Shown: positions 14,579 to 22,993, numbered from the stretch's first letter. The stretch is DNA of 30,395 nt from an uncultured Treponema sp. (GCA_937915735.1 CALGGS010000101.1:1-30395); one strand, 5' to 3'. Translations and numbers: made by a program. Notes: generated by a model not told the origin, from the sequence alone.

Positions 14579-15418
14579 TTAATTCTCCGGTGACCTGAAC
14601 GCGTTGTTTAGTTTTTCCATATTTTCGTTCAGGACAATTTGATAGATTTTTTGATTTAACTTTTTTTCTGTTTCTTTTTCGAGGTCTGGCGTGTCATCGT
14701 GCTTGATGAACATAAAAACGCAGAGATTTTTGCCGCTGAAGTTTCGCTTCATTATGAGAACTGCATCCGACATGAACGAAGTGCCGTTGACATAAAGTGC
14801 GACATCCCTGATTTTGTCGAAAATCTCAAAGCCGTCAGCGCCGCCCTGTAAATCACAGCGGAAGTGAGTTACATTGACATCGAGAAGATTTGCCGTGTAG
14901 CCTGTTCCCTTGTGCTCGAATTTGACGGAGCTGCTTTTGTCGCAAATTGCGCGTACAAGATTTCGCCGTCCTTTTGCGCCGCTCTGTTCCAAAGTTGCGA
15001 GAATTGAGTCAAAATTGTTTTGATTTCCCTGTGAAAGGGCAAAACAACCGGCCTTGATGCGGACATCACGGACATAGTAGGTTTTGATTCGCTCTTCATC
15101 CTCCGAATTCTGGCGTTTTAAATAGAAAATTCCGATTAAAACGCTGTTTCCAAGATATTCCTGAAGCTCACGGATATAACTTTTCCATTCGACTCCTTCA
15201 ACGCGGGCATCAATATTGAAGTAGAGGATTGATTCTGGGTAAAGTTTTGTGATTTCACGAACTTTAGTCTGAAGAGGACAGGCGTAGTCATCATTGATAA
15301 TGTAAGTTTCGTAACCTCTTCCTAAAAATTCCTCAAGGTAGCTTTTGGGAATTAAAGATGTGTCTGGTGCAATAAAAAAGGTTTTTCGACCATAAAGTTC
15401 AATATCGTGTTTTGCCAT
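14579..15418 (-). CDS. Receiver-like plus PilZ-like two-domain protein (spirochaete type)
   Basis: 279 residues. Residues about 12-105 alternate strand and helix like a CheY receiver (KTFFIAP, a helix from PKSYLEEFL, YETYIIND, then SILYFNID), but the acidic pocket is incomplete, so it may be a pseudo-receiver. Residues about 150-240 look like a PilZ domain: RRNLVR at 151-156 fits the RxxxR c-di-GMP arm, while the second motif is degenerate (DVNVTHF instead of DxSxxG). Binding of c-di-GMP is therefore doubtful. It is first in an operon with the MCP, suggesting a link between chemotaxis and second-messenger signalling. The start follows an extended -10 by seven bases with no SD, implying a leaderless mRNA. 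The domain assignments are inferred from pattern only. Confidence 0.55.
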   Translation of the reverse strand: MAKHDIELYGRKTFFIAPDTSLIPKSYLEEFLGRGYETYIINDDYACPLQTKVREITKLYPESILYFNIDARVEGVEWKSYIRELQEYLGNSVLIGIFYLKRQNSEDEERIKTYYVRDVRIKAGCFALSQGNQNNFDSILATLEQSGAKGRRNLVRAICDKSSSVKFEHKGTGYTANLLDVNVTHFRCDLQGGADGFEIFDKIRDVALYVNGTSFMSDAVLIMKRNFSGKNLCVFMFIKHDDTPDLEKETEKKLNQKIYQIVLNENMEKLNNAFRSPEN

Positions 15419-15425
15419 AGCGCAA

Positions 15426-15434
15426 ATTATAACA
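15426..15434 (-). promoter_or_regulatory. Extended -10 promoter of the receiver/PilZ-MCP operon
   Basis: On the minus strand TG-T-TATAAT, a full extended -10, ends seven bases before the ATG at 15418. No useful -35 is seen, as is common for extended -10 promoters. The start codon would be at or within one base of the transcript start. Confidence 0.6.
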
Positions 15435-15574
15435 CGGAATTATCTGAAAAGCGAATTATTTATAAGAATTATAAGAAAAAATTAAGAATTTTTATGGCCG
15501 GCAGTTGAAAAATTGGAGTTTTTAAAGTTTTTTTGTAAAGCTTCTGAATTATAGCACTCTTTTCTAATATTTTG

Positions 15575-15594
15575 TATAATTTTGACAGAAGGAG
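15575..15594 (+). promoter_or_regulatory. -10 box and SD of the U32 gene
   Basis: TATAAT at 15575-15580 and an AAGGAG SD around 15589-15594 precede the ATG at 15601. The roughly 180-base gap before this gene (15419-15600) otherwise holds only AT-rich sequence and the divergent promoter. Confidence 0.5.
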
Positions 15595-15600
15595 TAAAAA

Positions 15601-17136
15601 ATGGAATTAGTTTGTCCTGCTGGAAATATTGATAAATTAGCTTATGCTTACGCTTATGGGGCTGACACGGCTTACATTGGTCTCAAAAGATTTTCCCTCC
15701 GAATTAAGGCCGACAATTTTTATGAGGACGAATACAAGCGGGTCATAGAGCTCAAAAAAAAATATCCTGAGAAGCGGCTTTTCTGTGCCTTGAATATCGC
15801 CTTTCACAACCACGACCTCAAAATGTTCCTGCAGAATCTCGATTACTTTAAACAGTACCCGATTGACGCGTTTATCGTTCAGGATTTGGGCCTGGTTCCG
15901 ATTTTGCAGAAAGAATTTCCAAATACGCACCTTCATCTTTCAACACAGGCTTCCTGCATGAACAAAGAGGCTGTCAAAATGTACAAGTCTCTTGGTTTTA
16001 AGCGGGTGGTTCTTGGCCGGGAAGTTTCCCTAAACGAAATCCGCGAAATAAAAGACGCCTGCCCTGACATGGAGCTTGAATGTTTCGCTCACGGAGCCAT
16101 GTGCATAGCTTACTCAGGCAGATGTTTGATGAGCGCATATCTTACGGGGCGGAGCGCGCAAAGCGGATTCTGCTCTCACTCCTGCCGATGGGAATATGAT
16201 TTGGGGACAATTGTGGACAAGCCCCTAAGCCCCCCTTCTCATATTTCTTCACTAAAAGAACTCAATGAAAAGGGCGGAATAATAACGGCTGAGGCCGCTA
16301 AGGAAATTGCCCAGTCGGGAATCTTGCGCTTGCAGGAAAGGCAACGGCCAGGTGAATTTTTCCCTGTTTTTGAGGGCGACGACTTTACGGCAATCCTCTC
16401 TTCTAAGGACTTGTGCATGATTGACCATTTGGCAGATATGAAGACCGCCGGAGTTGACGCAATCAAAGTCGAAGGGCGAATGAAGTCAACTTATTATGTC
16501 GCTATGGTTAGCCGCGCCTACAGAAAGGCTCTGGACGCCCTCGAAGGGAAAATTTCCGCCGAAGAAGCCGCTCCCTTTATTGCCTCACTTGAAGATGTCG
16601 CCCACCGGGAAAGCACGACTGGCTTTTATTACAACCGGGGAAACGCCGACAAAACGACGATTGGTGCAAGCGACTCTCCGTATTTGCTTGCCGCTTCTCT
16701 TGGAGAGGCTTTGTCAAGCGAAGAAACAAACAAAATCTTTGAAGCGGGCGAAAAGCTTTTAAAAGACCGCGAAGCGGAGCTTGAAGCCATGCACCCGGAG
16801 GCTCGGAAAGCGGCTCTGCGGGATTTGGAGATGCATCCCGAAAAGAAAATCAAAATCGCCGAAAAGCACGAGGGCTGGAAGGTCTATCCTTACGCTGCCC
16901 TTAACCGGGTGGATTCCGGCTCGGAACTGGAATTTGTCTCTCCTTCAGTTTTGGCACAAAAAGTTTCTGGCTCTGAGTACGAATTCATCAATCCCAAGAC
17001 CGGCGAAAAGCTGGATTGGGTGAATGCCGACCACGACTGTGCCATTTACACTGCCATAAAAGTCGAAGAAAATACTCTGGTTCGCGTGAAGGACCCGGAT
17101 TTTGTCGAAGGTGAAATTAGGGATAGGGGACGGTAA
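15601..17136 (+). CDS. Peptidase U32 family protein (RlhA/TrhP-type RNA hydroxylation)
   Basis: 511 residues. The N-terminal half is the U32 TIM-barrel-like core, opening with MELVCPAGNIDKLAYAYAYG and containing HLHLSTQASCMN, then the signature ECFAHGAMCIAYSGRCLMS and GFCSHSCRW. Cys168, Cys175, Cys191 and Cys195 are the four cysteines expected to hold an iron-sulfur cluster. E. coli relatives hydroxylate 23S rRNA C2501 (RlhA) or tRNA U34 (TrhP) using prephenate-derived chemistry; older notes call the family collagenase-like proteases. Length falls between those two enzymes, so the RNA target is not assigned. It is monocistronic, SD-led, and faces the ABC exporter tail to tail. Confidence 0.88.
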   Translation: MELVCPAGNIDKLAYAYAYGADTAYIGLKRFSLRIKADNFYEDEYKRVIELKKKYPEKRLFCALNIAFHNHDLKMFLQNLDYFKQYPIDAFIVQDLGLVPILQKEFPNTHLHLSTQASCMNKEAVKMYKSLGFKRVVLGREVSLNEIREIKDACPDMELECFAHGAMCIAYSGRCLMSAYLTGRSAQSGFCSHSCRWEYDLGTIVDKPLSPPSHISSLKELNEKGGIITAEAAKEIAQSGILRLQERQRPGEFFPVFEGDDFTAILSSKDLCMIDHLADMKTAGVDAIKVEGRMKSTYYVAMVSRAYRKALDALEGKISAEEAAPFIASLEDVAHRESTTGFYYNRGNADKTTIGASDSPYLLAASLGEALSSEETNKIFEAGEKLLKDREAELEAMHPEARKAALRDLEMHPEKKIKIAEKHEGWKVYPYAALNRVDSGSELEFVSPSVLAQKVSGSEYEFINPKTGEKLDWVNADHDCAIYTAIKVEENTLVRVKDPDFVEGEIRDRGR

Positions 17137-17146
17137 GCAATTAGCG

Positions 17147-17174
17147 GCCTGCAATGAGAAACAGGCGATTTTTT
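17147..17174 (+). terminator. Short terminator after the U32 gene
   Basis: GCCTG (17147-17151) pairs with CAGGC (17162-17166) around a 10-base loop, then a T tract that runs into the stop region of the convergent ABC gene. The short stem makes this a weak candidate. Confidence 0.45.
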
Positions 17175-18963
17175 ATTCCAACTTGAAAGCGCCTGTGTAC
17201 AAGTCGTAGTAGCGACCTTGCTTTTCCATAAGCTCATCGTGATTTCCGCGCTCGATAATCTCACCCTTTTCAAGGACCAGAATTTCGTCTGCGTTTCGCA
17301 CGGTGGAAAGCCGGTGGGCAATCACAAAGACAGTCCTGCCTTTCATCAAGGCGTCCATTCCTCTTTGAATGAGTCGTTCAGTTCTTGTGTCGATTGAGCT
17401 TGTAGCCTCGTCCAAAATCAAAACCTTCGGATTTGCGCAGGCCGCACGGGCAATAGCTAAAAGCTGTCGCTGGCCTTGGCTTAAATTTGCGCCGTCGCCT
17501 GTTATAACGGTGTTATATCCGTCGCTTAAGTGATTTATGAAATAATCTGCATTTGCTAGCCTTGCCGCAGCGAAAACTTCTTCGTCAGTGGCATTTAGAT
17601 TCCCGTATTTTATGTTGTCAAAAATCGTTCCTGTAAAAAGATGGGTGTCCTGCAAAACCATTCCAAGAGAATTACGAAGAGAATCTTTTTTTAGTTTTTT
17701 GAGAGAAACGCCATCATAAGTAATTGTGCCGTCATTTTCTTTAATGTCGTAAAAACGAGTCAGAAGATTCGTGATTGTGGTTTTTCCGCTTCCAGTTGAG
17801 CCAACCAATGCGATTTTCTGACCAGGGCGGGCATGAAGGGAAATATTTTTCAGGACAGGAACATTTTCTTCATACGAGAAATTTACATTCTCGAATAAAA
17901 AATCTCCCCTAAACGAAGAGTCAACTTCTATAGTCCCATCGTCAATCTCAGGATTTTCGTCGATTACTGCAAAAATTCGCTCGGCTCCGGCCAAGGCATT
18001 TAAAACTGAGTTGAACTGCTGGCTTACCTGAGTAAGAGGACGGGAAAAAGAACGGGTTGACTGCAAAAAGCTTGCGATTGTTCCCACATCTGAAAAGCCT
18101 TTGATTACAAGAAAAGCACCCGCTATTGCCGTAAGTGCGTACTGGATGTGGCTTAGATTATTCATCATCGGGCCGAGAACTGAAACATAGCTCATCGCGC
18201 TTGTTCCCGCTTTCCTGAGATTTTCGTTTAATTCATCGAACTGGGAAAGAACTTTTTCCTCACGAGTAAAAACCTTTACGACTTTTTGCCCTTCAATCAG
18301 CTCTTCTATGTATCCATTTACTTTCCCGATATTTTCCTGCTGGCTTCTAAATGCCCTTGCTGATTTTTTCCCGATATGAGCCGAAAGTGTCATAATCAGA
18401 AAAATCGTTACGAGCATTAAAGCCGTAAGGGGAATGGAAAGAAGGCACATCATAATGAAAATCCCGCTTACCTGAAAAAAAGTCGAAAAAAGCTGGGGAA
18501 CGCTCAGCGAAAACATCTCCCGCAAAGTGTCGGTATCGTTCGTGTAAAGCGACATTAAAACTCCGTGCTGACGAGAGTCATAAAATTTAAGCGGAAGCTT
18601 TTCCATGTGATGAAACAAATCCTTTCGCAGGGCAGCGAGCGTTCGTGTGGAAATTGAAACAAGAATCCTCTCACTTCCATAAGCAGAAAAAGAGCCCACA
18701 ACATAAACGCAAATCATCATAAGGACAATTTTTAAAAGACCCGATAAATCAGGATTTTCTTTTCCAATCAAGGGGATGATGTAGTCGTTAATGGCAGGTT
18801 TTAAAAGATAAGTTCCCAAAACAGTCGCAAGCGAATCTAAAATCACAAAAAGAAAGACAAAAATCCAGAGAACCTTAAATCGCCCCATGTAAGATACAAG
18901 ACGGCTAATCGTTTTTTTTGTATTTTTGGGCTTCTGCGTTCCCCTCATTTTTACTGGTGGCAT
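17173..18963 (-). CDS. ABC exporter half-transporter (MsbA/MdlB-like)
   Basis: 596 residues. Hydrophobic helices near 31-53, 76-96, 155-200 and 265-300 form the six-helix exporter domain. The ATPase domain has Walker A GSTGSGKTT at 388-396, Q-loop Gln438, signature LSQGQ at 494-498, Walker B VLILDE at 514-519 and H-loop His550. It is a fused membrane/ATPase half-transporter that must dimerise; no partner half is adjacent, so a homodimer is likely. Lipid, peptide or drug export are all possible. The ATG lies six bases after TAAAAT with no SD, and an 11-base direct repeat sits in the promoter. The basic N-terminal tail (KMRGTQKPKNTKK) is typical of this group. Confidence 0.93.
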   Translation of the reverse strand: MPPVKMRGTQKPKNTKKTISRLVSYMGRFKVLWIFVFLFVILDSLATVLGTYLLKPAINDYIIPLIGKENPDLSGLLKIVLMMICVYVVGSFSAYGSERILVSISTRTLAALRKDLFHHMEKLPLKFYDSRQHGVLMSLYTNDTDTLREMFSLSVPQLFSTFFQVSGIFIMMCLLSIPLTALMLVTIFLIMTLSAHIGKKSARAFRSQQENIGKVNGYIEELIEGQKVVKVFTREEKVLSQFDELNENLRKAGTSAMSYVSVLGPMMNNLSHIQYALTAIAGAFLVIKGFSDVGTIASFLQSTRSFSRPLTQVSQQFNSVLNALAGAERIFAVIDENPEIDDGTIEVDSSFRGDFLFENVNFSYEENVPVLKNISLHARPGQKIALVGSTGSGKTTITNLLTRFYDIKENDGTITYDGVSLKKLKKDSLRNSLGMVLQDTHLFTGTIFDNIKYGNLNATDEEVFAAARLANADYFINHLSDGYNTVITGDGANLSQGQRQLLAIARAACANPKVLILDEATSSIDTRTERLIQRGMDALMKGRTVFVIAHRLSTVRNADEILVLEKGEIIERGNHDELMEKQGRYYDLYTGAFKLE

Positions 18964-18966
18964 ATT

Positions 18967-18996
18967 AAGATTTTAACGGAAAAAAAAGATTTTAAC
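18967..18996 (-). promoter_or_regulatory. Direct repeat and -10 box upstream of the ABC exporter
   Basis: AAGATTTTAAC occurs twice on the plus strand, at 18967-18977 and 18986-18996, a 19-base period. On the minus strand each copy contains TAAAAT, and the proximal one ends six bases before the ATG at 18963. This could be a duplicated -10 region or a two-site operator; no SD is present. Confidence 0.45.
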
Positions 18997-19049
18997 CACA
19001 GATTATGATTAGAGGGGGGCGGAAATCGCCGTGGTGACATAATTTTGCA

Positions 19050-19078
19050 TTGAACATTAAACATTTCTCATTTATAAT
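19050..19078 (+). promoter_or_regulatory. Promoter of the DNA methyltransferase gene
   Basis: TTGAAC at 19050-19055, a 17-base spacer and a perfect TATAAT at 19073-19078. The TTG at 19050, which could be taken as an in-frame start, is therefore the -35 box. Transcription should begin near 19085, seven bases before the ATG at 19092. Confidence 0.7.
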
Positions 19079-19091
19079 CGGCAACATATTT

Positions 19092-20123
19092 ATGAAAAAG
19101 GAAAAAGCCCCGCAGAACAGAACCTTAACTCTCACTGAAGAAGAAATTCCTCTTTTAAAAAAACAGCTCCTTACGCTCGGTGAACTGAAAAATTGCTCTG
19201 ATAGATTTCACGATTCGCTGACTTCGGTCGAAATTACGCAAAAAATTCTTGATAAAACAATAAACGGCGATATCTTACAGGCACTTCCCCTTTTGCCGGA
19301 TGAATTTGCGGATTTAATCATAATTGACCCGCCTTACAATCTTACCCGAAATTTTGGCGGAAGGATTTTTAATGAGCGGAGCGAAGAGGCTTACGATGAA
19401 TATCTTTCGACTTGGTTTCCTGAGGTTTGCAAAAAATTAAAGCCTCAAGGCTCTCTTTATATCTGCGGTGACTGGAAATGCACTTCAAGCTTGCAGCGGG
19501 CCGTTCAAAAAGAGCTTACGGTTATGAACAGAATCACCTGGCAGCGGGAAAAGGGCAGGGGGGCTTCAAGCAACTGGAAAAACTCAATGGAAGATATATG
19601 GTTTGCCGTAAAAAACCCGAAGAATTATTATTTTGATGTAGAAGCTGTAAAGCAAAAAAGACGGGTAATTGCCCCTTACAAGGAAAACGGAAAGCCAAAA
19701 GATTGGGAAGAAAGCGAAAACGGAAATTTCCGCCTGACATATCCGGGTAATTTCTGGGATGACATTTCAATTCCCTTCTGGTCGATGAGCGAAAACACTG
19801 AGCATCCGACCCAAAAATCAGAAAAACTCTATGCGAAGCTCATTCTTGCAAGCTCTAAAAAAGGCGACATTGTTTTTGACCCCTTCTTGGGAAGCGGAAC
19901 TGCGAGCGTCGTTGCGAAAAAGCTCGGACGGCATTTTGTCGGAGTGGAATTAAGCGAGGAATACTGTCTTTTCGCCCAAAAAAGGCTTAATAAAGCCGAA
20001 ACGGACAAAACAATCCAGGGCTATTCAGACGGCGTTTTCTGGGAGCGGAACACAGGAGCCATGCAGAAAAAGTCAGAAAAGGCTGCCTCACCTTCTAATC
20101 TGCCTGACGAGAGACAAAATTAA
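19092..20123 (+). CDS. Orphan beta-class site-specific DNA methyltransferase
   Basis: 343 residues from the ATG at 19092; upstream in-frame codons overlap the promoter. The catalytic motif DPPY is at residues 79-82 and the SAM-binding motif FDPFLGSGT comes late, at about 261-269. This order defines beta-class amino-methyltransferases (N6-adenine or N4-cytosine). The region between, with ITWQREKGRGASSNWKNS and TEHPTQKSEKLY, holds the target-recognition part. No restriction endonuclease or specificity subunit is next to it, so it may be an epigenetic or remnant methylase; the recognition site is unknown. The mRNA leader would be about seven bases with no SD. The 3' end overlaps the convergent membrane-protein gene by 29 bases. 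Confidence 0.9.
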   Translation: MKKEKAPQNRTLTLTEEEIPLLKKQLLTLGELKNCSDRFHDSLTSVEITQKILDKTINGDILQALPLLPDEFADLIIIDPPYNLTRNFGGRIFNERSEEAYDEYLSTWFPEVCKKLKPQGSLYICGDWKCTSSLQRAVQKELTVMNRITWQREKGRGASSNWKNSMEDIWFAVKNPKNYYFDVEAVKQKRRVIAPYKENGKPKDWEESENGNFRLTYPGNFWDDISIPFWSMSENTEHPTQKSEKLYAKLILASSKKGDIVFDPFLGSGTASVVAKKLGRHFVGVELSEEYCLFAQKRLNKAETDKTIQGYSDGVFWERNTGAMQKKSEKAASPSNLPDERQN

Positions 20124-21930
20124 AGCAGACAATAATCAGCAGCACGACCAGAACCGCACAGGAAACATAAATTGCCATAGGGCCGAGAATAATCACGAGA
20201 GCATAGTCGAGCAGTTTGCAAACATAAAGTCCGCATTCCAGGGCAAAATATTGTATTAATGTGAGTAGCGGCAGCAGAAAAATCCATTTGAACTTAAAAA
20301 GCTGCTCGGTTTTAAGACGGTAATTCCATGCCATGCAGGCCAGGAAAATGCAGCAAATGAGCATAATCAGCGGATAAGTGAGCCTGTAAATGAAATCTGA
20401 ATTGTAGACCTCGTAAGAATAGCCGTATTCCCGAGCCTTCGGTAAAAATTTTATGAGCGAGATGAGACTCATTTTTTTAGAACCGCTTGTAGCGTCGCAA
20501 AGAAGATTGAAATCTGAAAGAGGAAGTCCCAGAACGAAATATGAATTTAAGTAAGGCTCTTCTTTTTGAACAAAATCTGCATCATATTCATAAACTGGCG
20601 AAATTCTGCCGCTTCTGTCGCTTTTTGAAATGCTTTCCATCATCAAATATGGCACTGTCTTGAATTCATCTTTTATTCCGAAATGAATCTTTGAGCTTTC
20701 GTCGAAGGTAGTGGCGTTTTCGGAGAGCATTTTTGCATAAGGAACGAACATTGAGCGCTCAAATCTTCCTTCTTTTGAATATGTGAAAAGAGAAAATCCG
20801 CGCAAATATTGAATCATTCTGCCAGAATTTTTGACGGGCGTTATTCCGCGGATATAAACGACATCACGACTTCCGTCAGCGTGCGAAATTGAAAAATAAA
20901 TGTTGTTATGGCTTTCAAAACGGCGGAGATTTTCAACTTCTTCTATGAAAAAACACTGATTCTCAACCCTTTCCCTTGCAATCACAAGGAATTTAGAGAC
21001 ATCAGCGTCTCGAGCCGCTATATCTGAAAAATTAGAAATTTCAAGGAACTGATAATACGCCTCGATGTTGTCTCCCCGGATCAGGGCACGGTAGGCGTTT
21101 CTTTTTTTCCTGAACAGGCTCTGCTCTTCGGTCTCCCGTAGCTCGGTGGGGGCAAAAAGATGATTCCATGCCTCACTTGCGATTCTTGTCGCTTCATCGA
21201 GATTTATGTCTTTTTCCTTCCCTATCTGAGTCGCAAGATAAGCGTAATAATGCGCATCAAACCAATTTTCGGCCTGTTGCGCAAGCTTTGCCTTGTTTAG
21301 GAGGGATGTGACTGTTTCGCCCTTTGTCTCAAAAGCCGCAGAAAAAGTAAGCTTTTCGCCACTTTCGCTGACTAATTCCTCGTGGTCAAGCACCATTTTG
21401 AGAGATTTTAACTCTGCCGCAGAGCGTTCATTGATGTCGAGGGCGTCCTTGTCCTTAGGATTTAAAAGAAGTGCGTTGTAAGAATACTCAAAGGCGAGAT
21501 TCATATTGCCTTTGTTGAAGTTTTCACGGCTTAAGCTCATAAATTCGCCGAAAAGGACGGGTTTAATCTGTGCCCGTGACTGTTTTGACTCAAAAAGCGG
21601 AACGAAAACCTCTGTTATGAAAGTGACTCCCAAAACGATAATAATCGAAGCTATCATTGTTTTTCGGAAATGCGACATAATCAGCGGTGAATATTTGATT
21701 TTTGCTTTTTCTGAATCTTTTCCGTAAGCGATTGCACAGCCAAGCAGAAAGGAACTGAAAATTAGGGATGGCAAAAACCTGCAGAAGAATAAAAATCCCC
21801 GCCTGAAAATATATGAGCTTAACTCTCCGTCAAGCAGAAGGGGATTATTTTTTATGAGGTTTGAGACCAAAAGACAGACTGCAAAGGCAAGAACTGAGTA
21901 TATTGCGACGATAATTCCAGTTTTTCTCAT
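20095..21930 (-). CDS. Membrane protein resembling LptF/LptG permease with a large TPR-like insertion
   Basis: 611 residues with three N-terminal membrane helices (about 5-25, 46-69, 93-113) and three C-terminal ones (513-537, 547-570, 576-605). The layout and several patterns recall LptF/LptG lipid-export permeases: FLPSLIFSSFLLGCAIAYG, then a charged loop, then TEVFVPLF. Before helix 4 comes MSLISLIKFLPKAREYGYS. Residues about 340-400 resemble the LptF/G periplasmic strands (NIYFSISHADGSRDVVYIRG). Unusually, a helical, TPR-like stretch lies at about 130-330 (NMNLAFEYSYNALLLNPKDKDALDI). It overlaps the upstream gene by ATGA and has GGAG as SD, so the two are coupled. The family call is my inference; a spirochaete-specific membrane protein is the alternative. 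Confidence 0.5.
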   Translation of the reverse strand: MRKTGIIVAIYSVLAFAVCLLVSNLIKNNPLLLDGELSSYIFRRGFLFFCRFLPSLIFSSFLLGCAIAYGKDSEKAKIKYSPLIMSHFRKTMIASIIIVLGVTFITEVFVPLFESKQSRAQIKPVLFGEFMSLSRENFNKGNMNLAFEYSYNALLLNPKDKDALDINERSAAELKSLKMVLDHEELVSESGEKLTFSAAFETKGETVTSLLNKAKLAQQAENWFDAHYYAYLATQIGKEKDINLDEATRIASEAWNHLFAPTELRETEEQSLFRKKRNAYRALIRGDNIEAYYQFLEISNFSDIAARDADVSKFLVIARERVENQCFFIEEVENLRRFESHNNIYFSISHADGSRDVVYIRGITPVKNSGRMIQYLRGFSLFTYSKEGRFERSMFVPYAKMLSENATTFDESSKIHFGIKDEFKTVPYLMMESISKSDRSGRISPVYEYDADFVQKEEPYLNSYFVLGLPLSDFNLLCDATSGSKKMSLISLIKFLPKAREYGYSYEVYNSDFIYRLTYPLIMLICCIFLACMAWNYRLKTEQLFKFKWIFLLPLLTLIQYFALECGLYVCKLLDYALVIILGPMAIYVSCAVLVVLLIIVCFNFVSRQAD

Positions 21931-22889
21931 TCTTCAATCTCCGAATTTGAATTTCCGAATCGGTAAAGAGACATAAATAGTCCGAAAACAGCAAAAACAA
22001 CCGTGATAATCAGGTTGATTAGGATAATCAGAGGATCTTTGGCTCCTGTAAGCTCAGACAGCTTAAAGGCTATTTCTTTAAAAATGTCTGGCATAATATT
22101 CATATAGTAAAGGAAATTGATGAAAAGAATCGCAATGCAGGAGCAGATGACGAAAATTACATTTGCGAGTTTCCATGAGCTTGCAAACTGTACTCCGTAG
22201 GCTGAAAGAAGGGCAAGTCCGAGAGAGGCAAAGGCGAGCCATGCTAAAAATCCCAGTGAGGATGAGTAAAGGCCCGCCGTTAAAAGAGCGTTGTAAACTG
22301 AAAGAGGGTAGGTGACGATTTTTGACGGCTCAAGTGAATTTTTGATTAAGATGTCAGAGTAAGGAAAAGCCGACTCTGTTTTAACGGAATAGTCATAAAG
22401 CGGGACAACGGCCCCCTCTTGTCCGAAATAGCCTGTCGTGTCAAGGAAAAGTCCTTCTGCTTTGCCATTTTCGTCGATTCGCGAGTAATAAAAGACTCCG
22501 TTCGCTTCTTTTCGGAAAACACCTGCGGAAGAAGCCTCGACTCTTGAAGAATATGTGTCGCTATCGTATTTGTGAATTAAGTGTAAATCTGTAGGAATTA
22601 AAACAAGCCAGGAAACAGCCCCGAAAATTACATATAGAATGAAAGAAAGAATCTGCTGGCTGGGATGACGAATGAGGTAGAAAATAAAAAGAATCTGAAC
22701 GAGAATACAGACGAGAGGCACTGAGAAGAATAGCCCTGTCATAAAAAACTTCAGCGAAAAGAAAGCTGATTGAACTCCCGTTACGAAAGATGTCAGGTTG
22801 CAGTTGAGCATAAAAAGCGTTGCAAAAATTACCATGCCCAAAAATATTGAAGCCAGATAAATGACCGCAAAAGTAAGAATTCGTTTCAT
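21927..22889 (-). CDS. Six-helix membrane protein, possible LptF/LptG-like partner
   Basis: 320 residues with helices at about 3-27, 48-73, 79-100, 207-231, 241-263 and 286-310, and a soluble loop at about 105-200 (GVFYYSRIDENGKAEGLFLD). This three-loop-three plan matches its downstream neighbour and LptF/LptG proteins, although sequence resemblance is weaker here. The stop overlaps the next start (ATGA, 21927-21930), as expected for subunits made together. If the pair is a lipid-export permease, the LptB-type ATPase must be elsewhere. A TATAAG hexamer ends five bases before the ATG and no SD is seen. Function is not established. Confidence 0.45.
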   Translation of the reverse strand: MKRILTFAVIYLASIFLGMVIFATLFMLNCNLTSFVTGVQSAFFSLKFFMTGLFFSVPLVCILVQILFIFYLIRHPSQQILSFILYVIFGAVSWLVLIPTDLHLIHKYDSDTYSSRVEASSAGVFRKEANGVFYYSRIDENGKAEGLFLDTTGYFGQEGAVVPLYDYSVKTESAFPYSDILIKNSLEPSKIVTYPLSVYNALLTAGLYSSSLGFLAWLAFASLGLALLSAYGVQFASSWKLANVIFVICSCIAILFINFLYYMNIMPDIFKEIAFKLSELTGAKDPLIILINLIITVVFAVFGLFMSLYRFGNSNSEIEE

Positions 22890-22894
22890 TATGT

Positions 22895-22900
22895 CTTATA
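22895..22900 (-). promoter_or_regulatory. Possible -10 of the paired membrane-protein operon
   Basis: On the minus strand TATAAG ends five bases before the ATG at 22889. No -35 match is seen. The position mirrors the other leaderless candidates in this window. Confidence 0.35.
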
Positions 22901-22973
22901 GAGTATCACGGAAAAATAAAAAATTCCACTCTAACTTTCAATTATTTTTAATATGTGATAGGCTATTACTACT

Positions 22974-22987
22974 TATAATTTTAGGAG
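22974..22987 (+). promoter_or_regulatory. -10 box and SD of the substrate-binding lipoprotein
   Basis: TATAAT at 22974-22979 and AGGAG at 22983-22987, with the ATG at 22994. The two are so close that a transcript starting seven bases after this -10 would lose most of the SD. Either the start is slightly upstream or another -10 is used. Confidence 0.45.
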
Positions 22988-22993
22988 AAAAAA

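Noticed and set aside
19050..19091. TTG start adding 14 residues to the DNA methyltransferase
   Set aside because: The TTG is the first half of the -35 box and the region includes the -10 box, so it would not be in the transcript.
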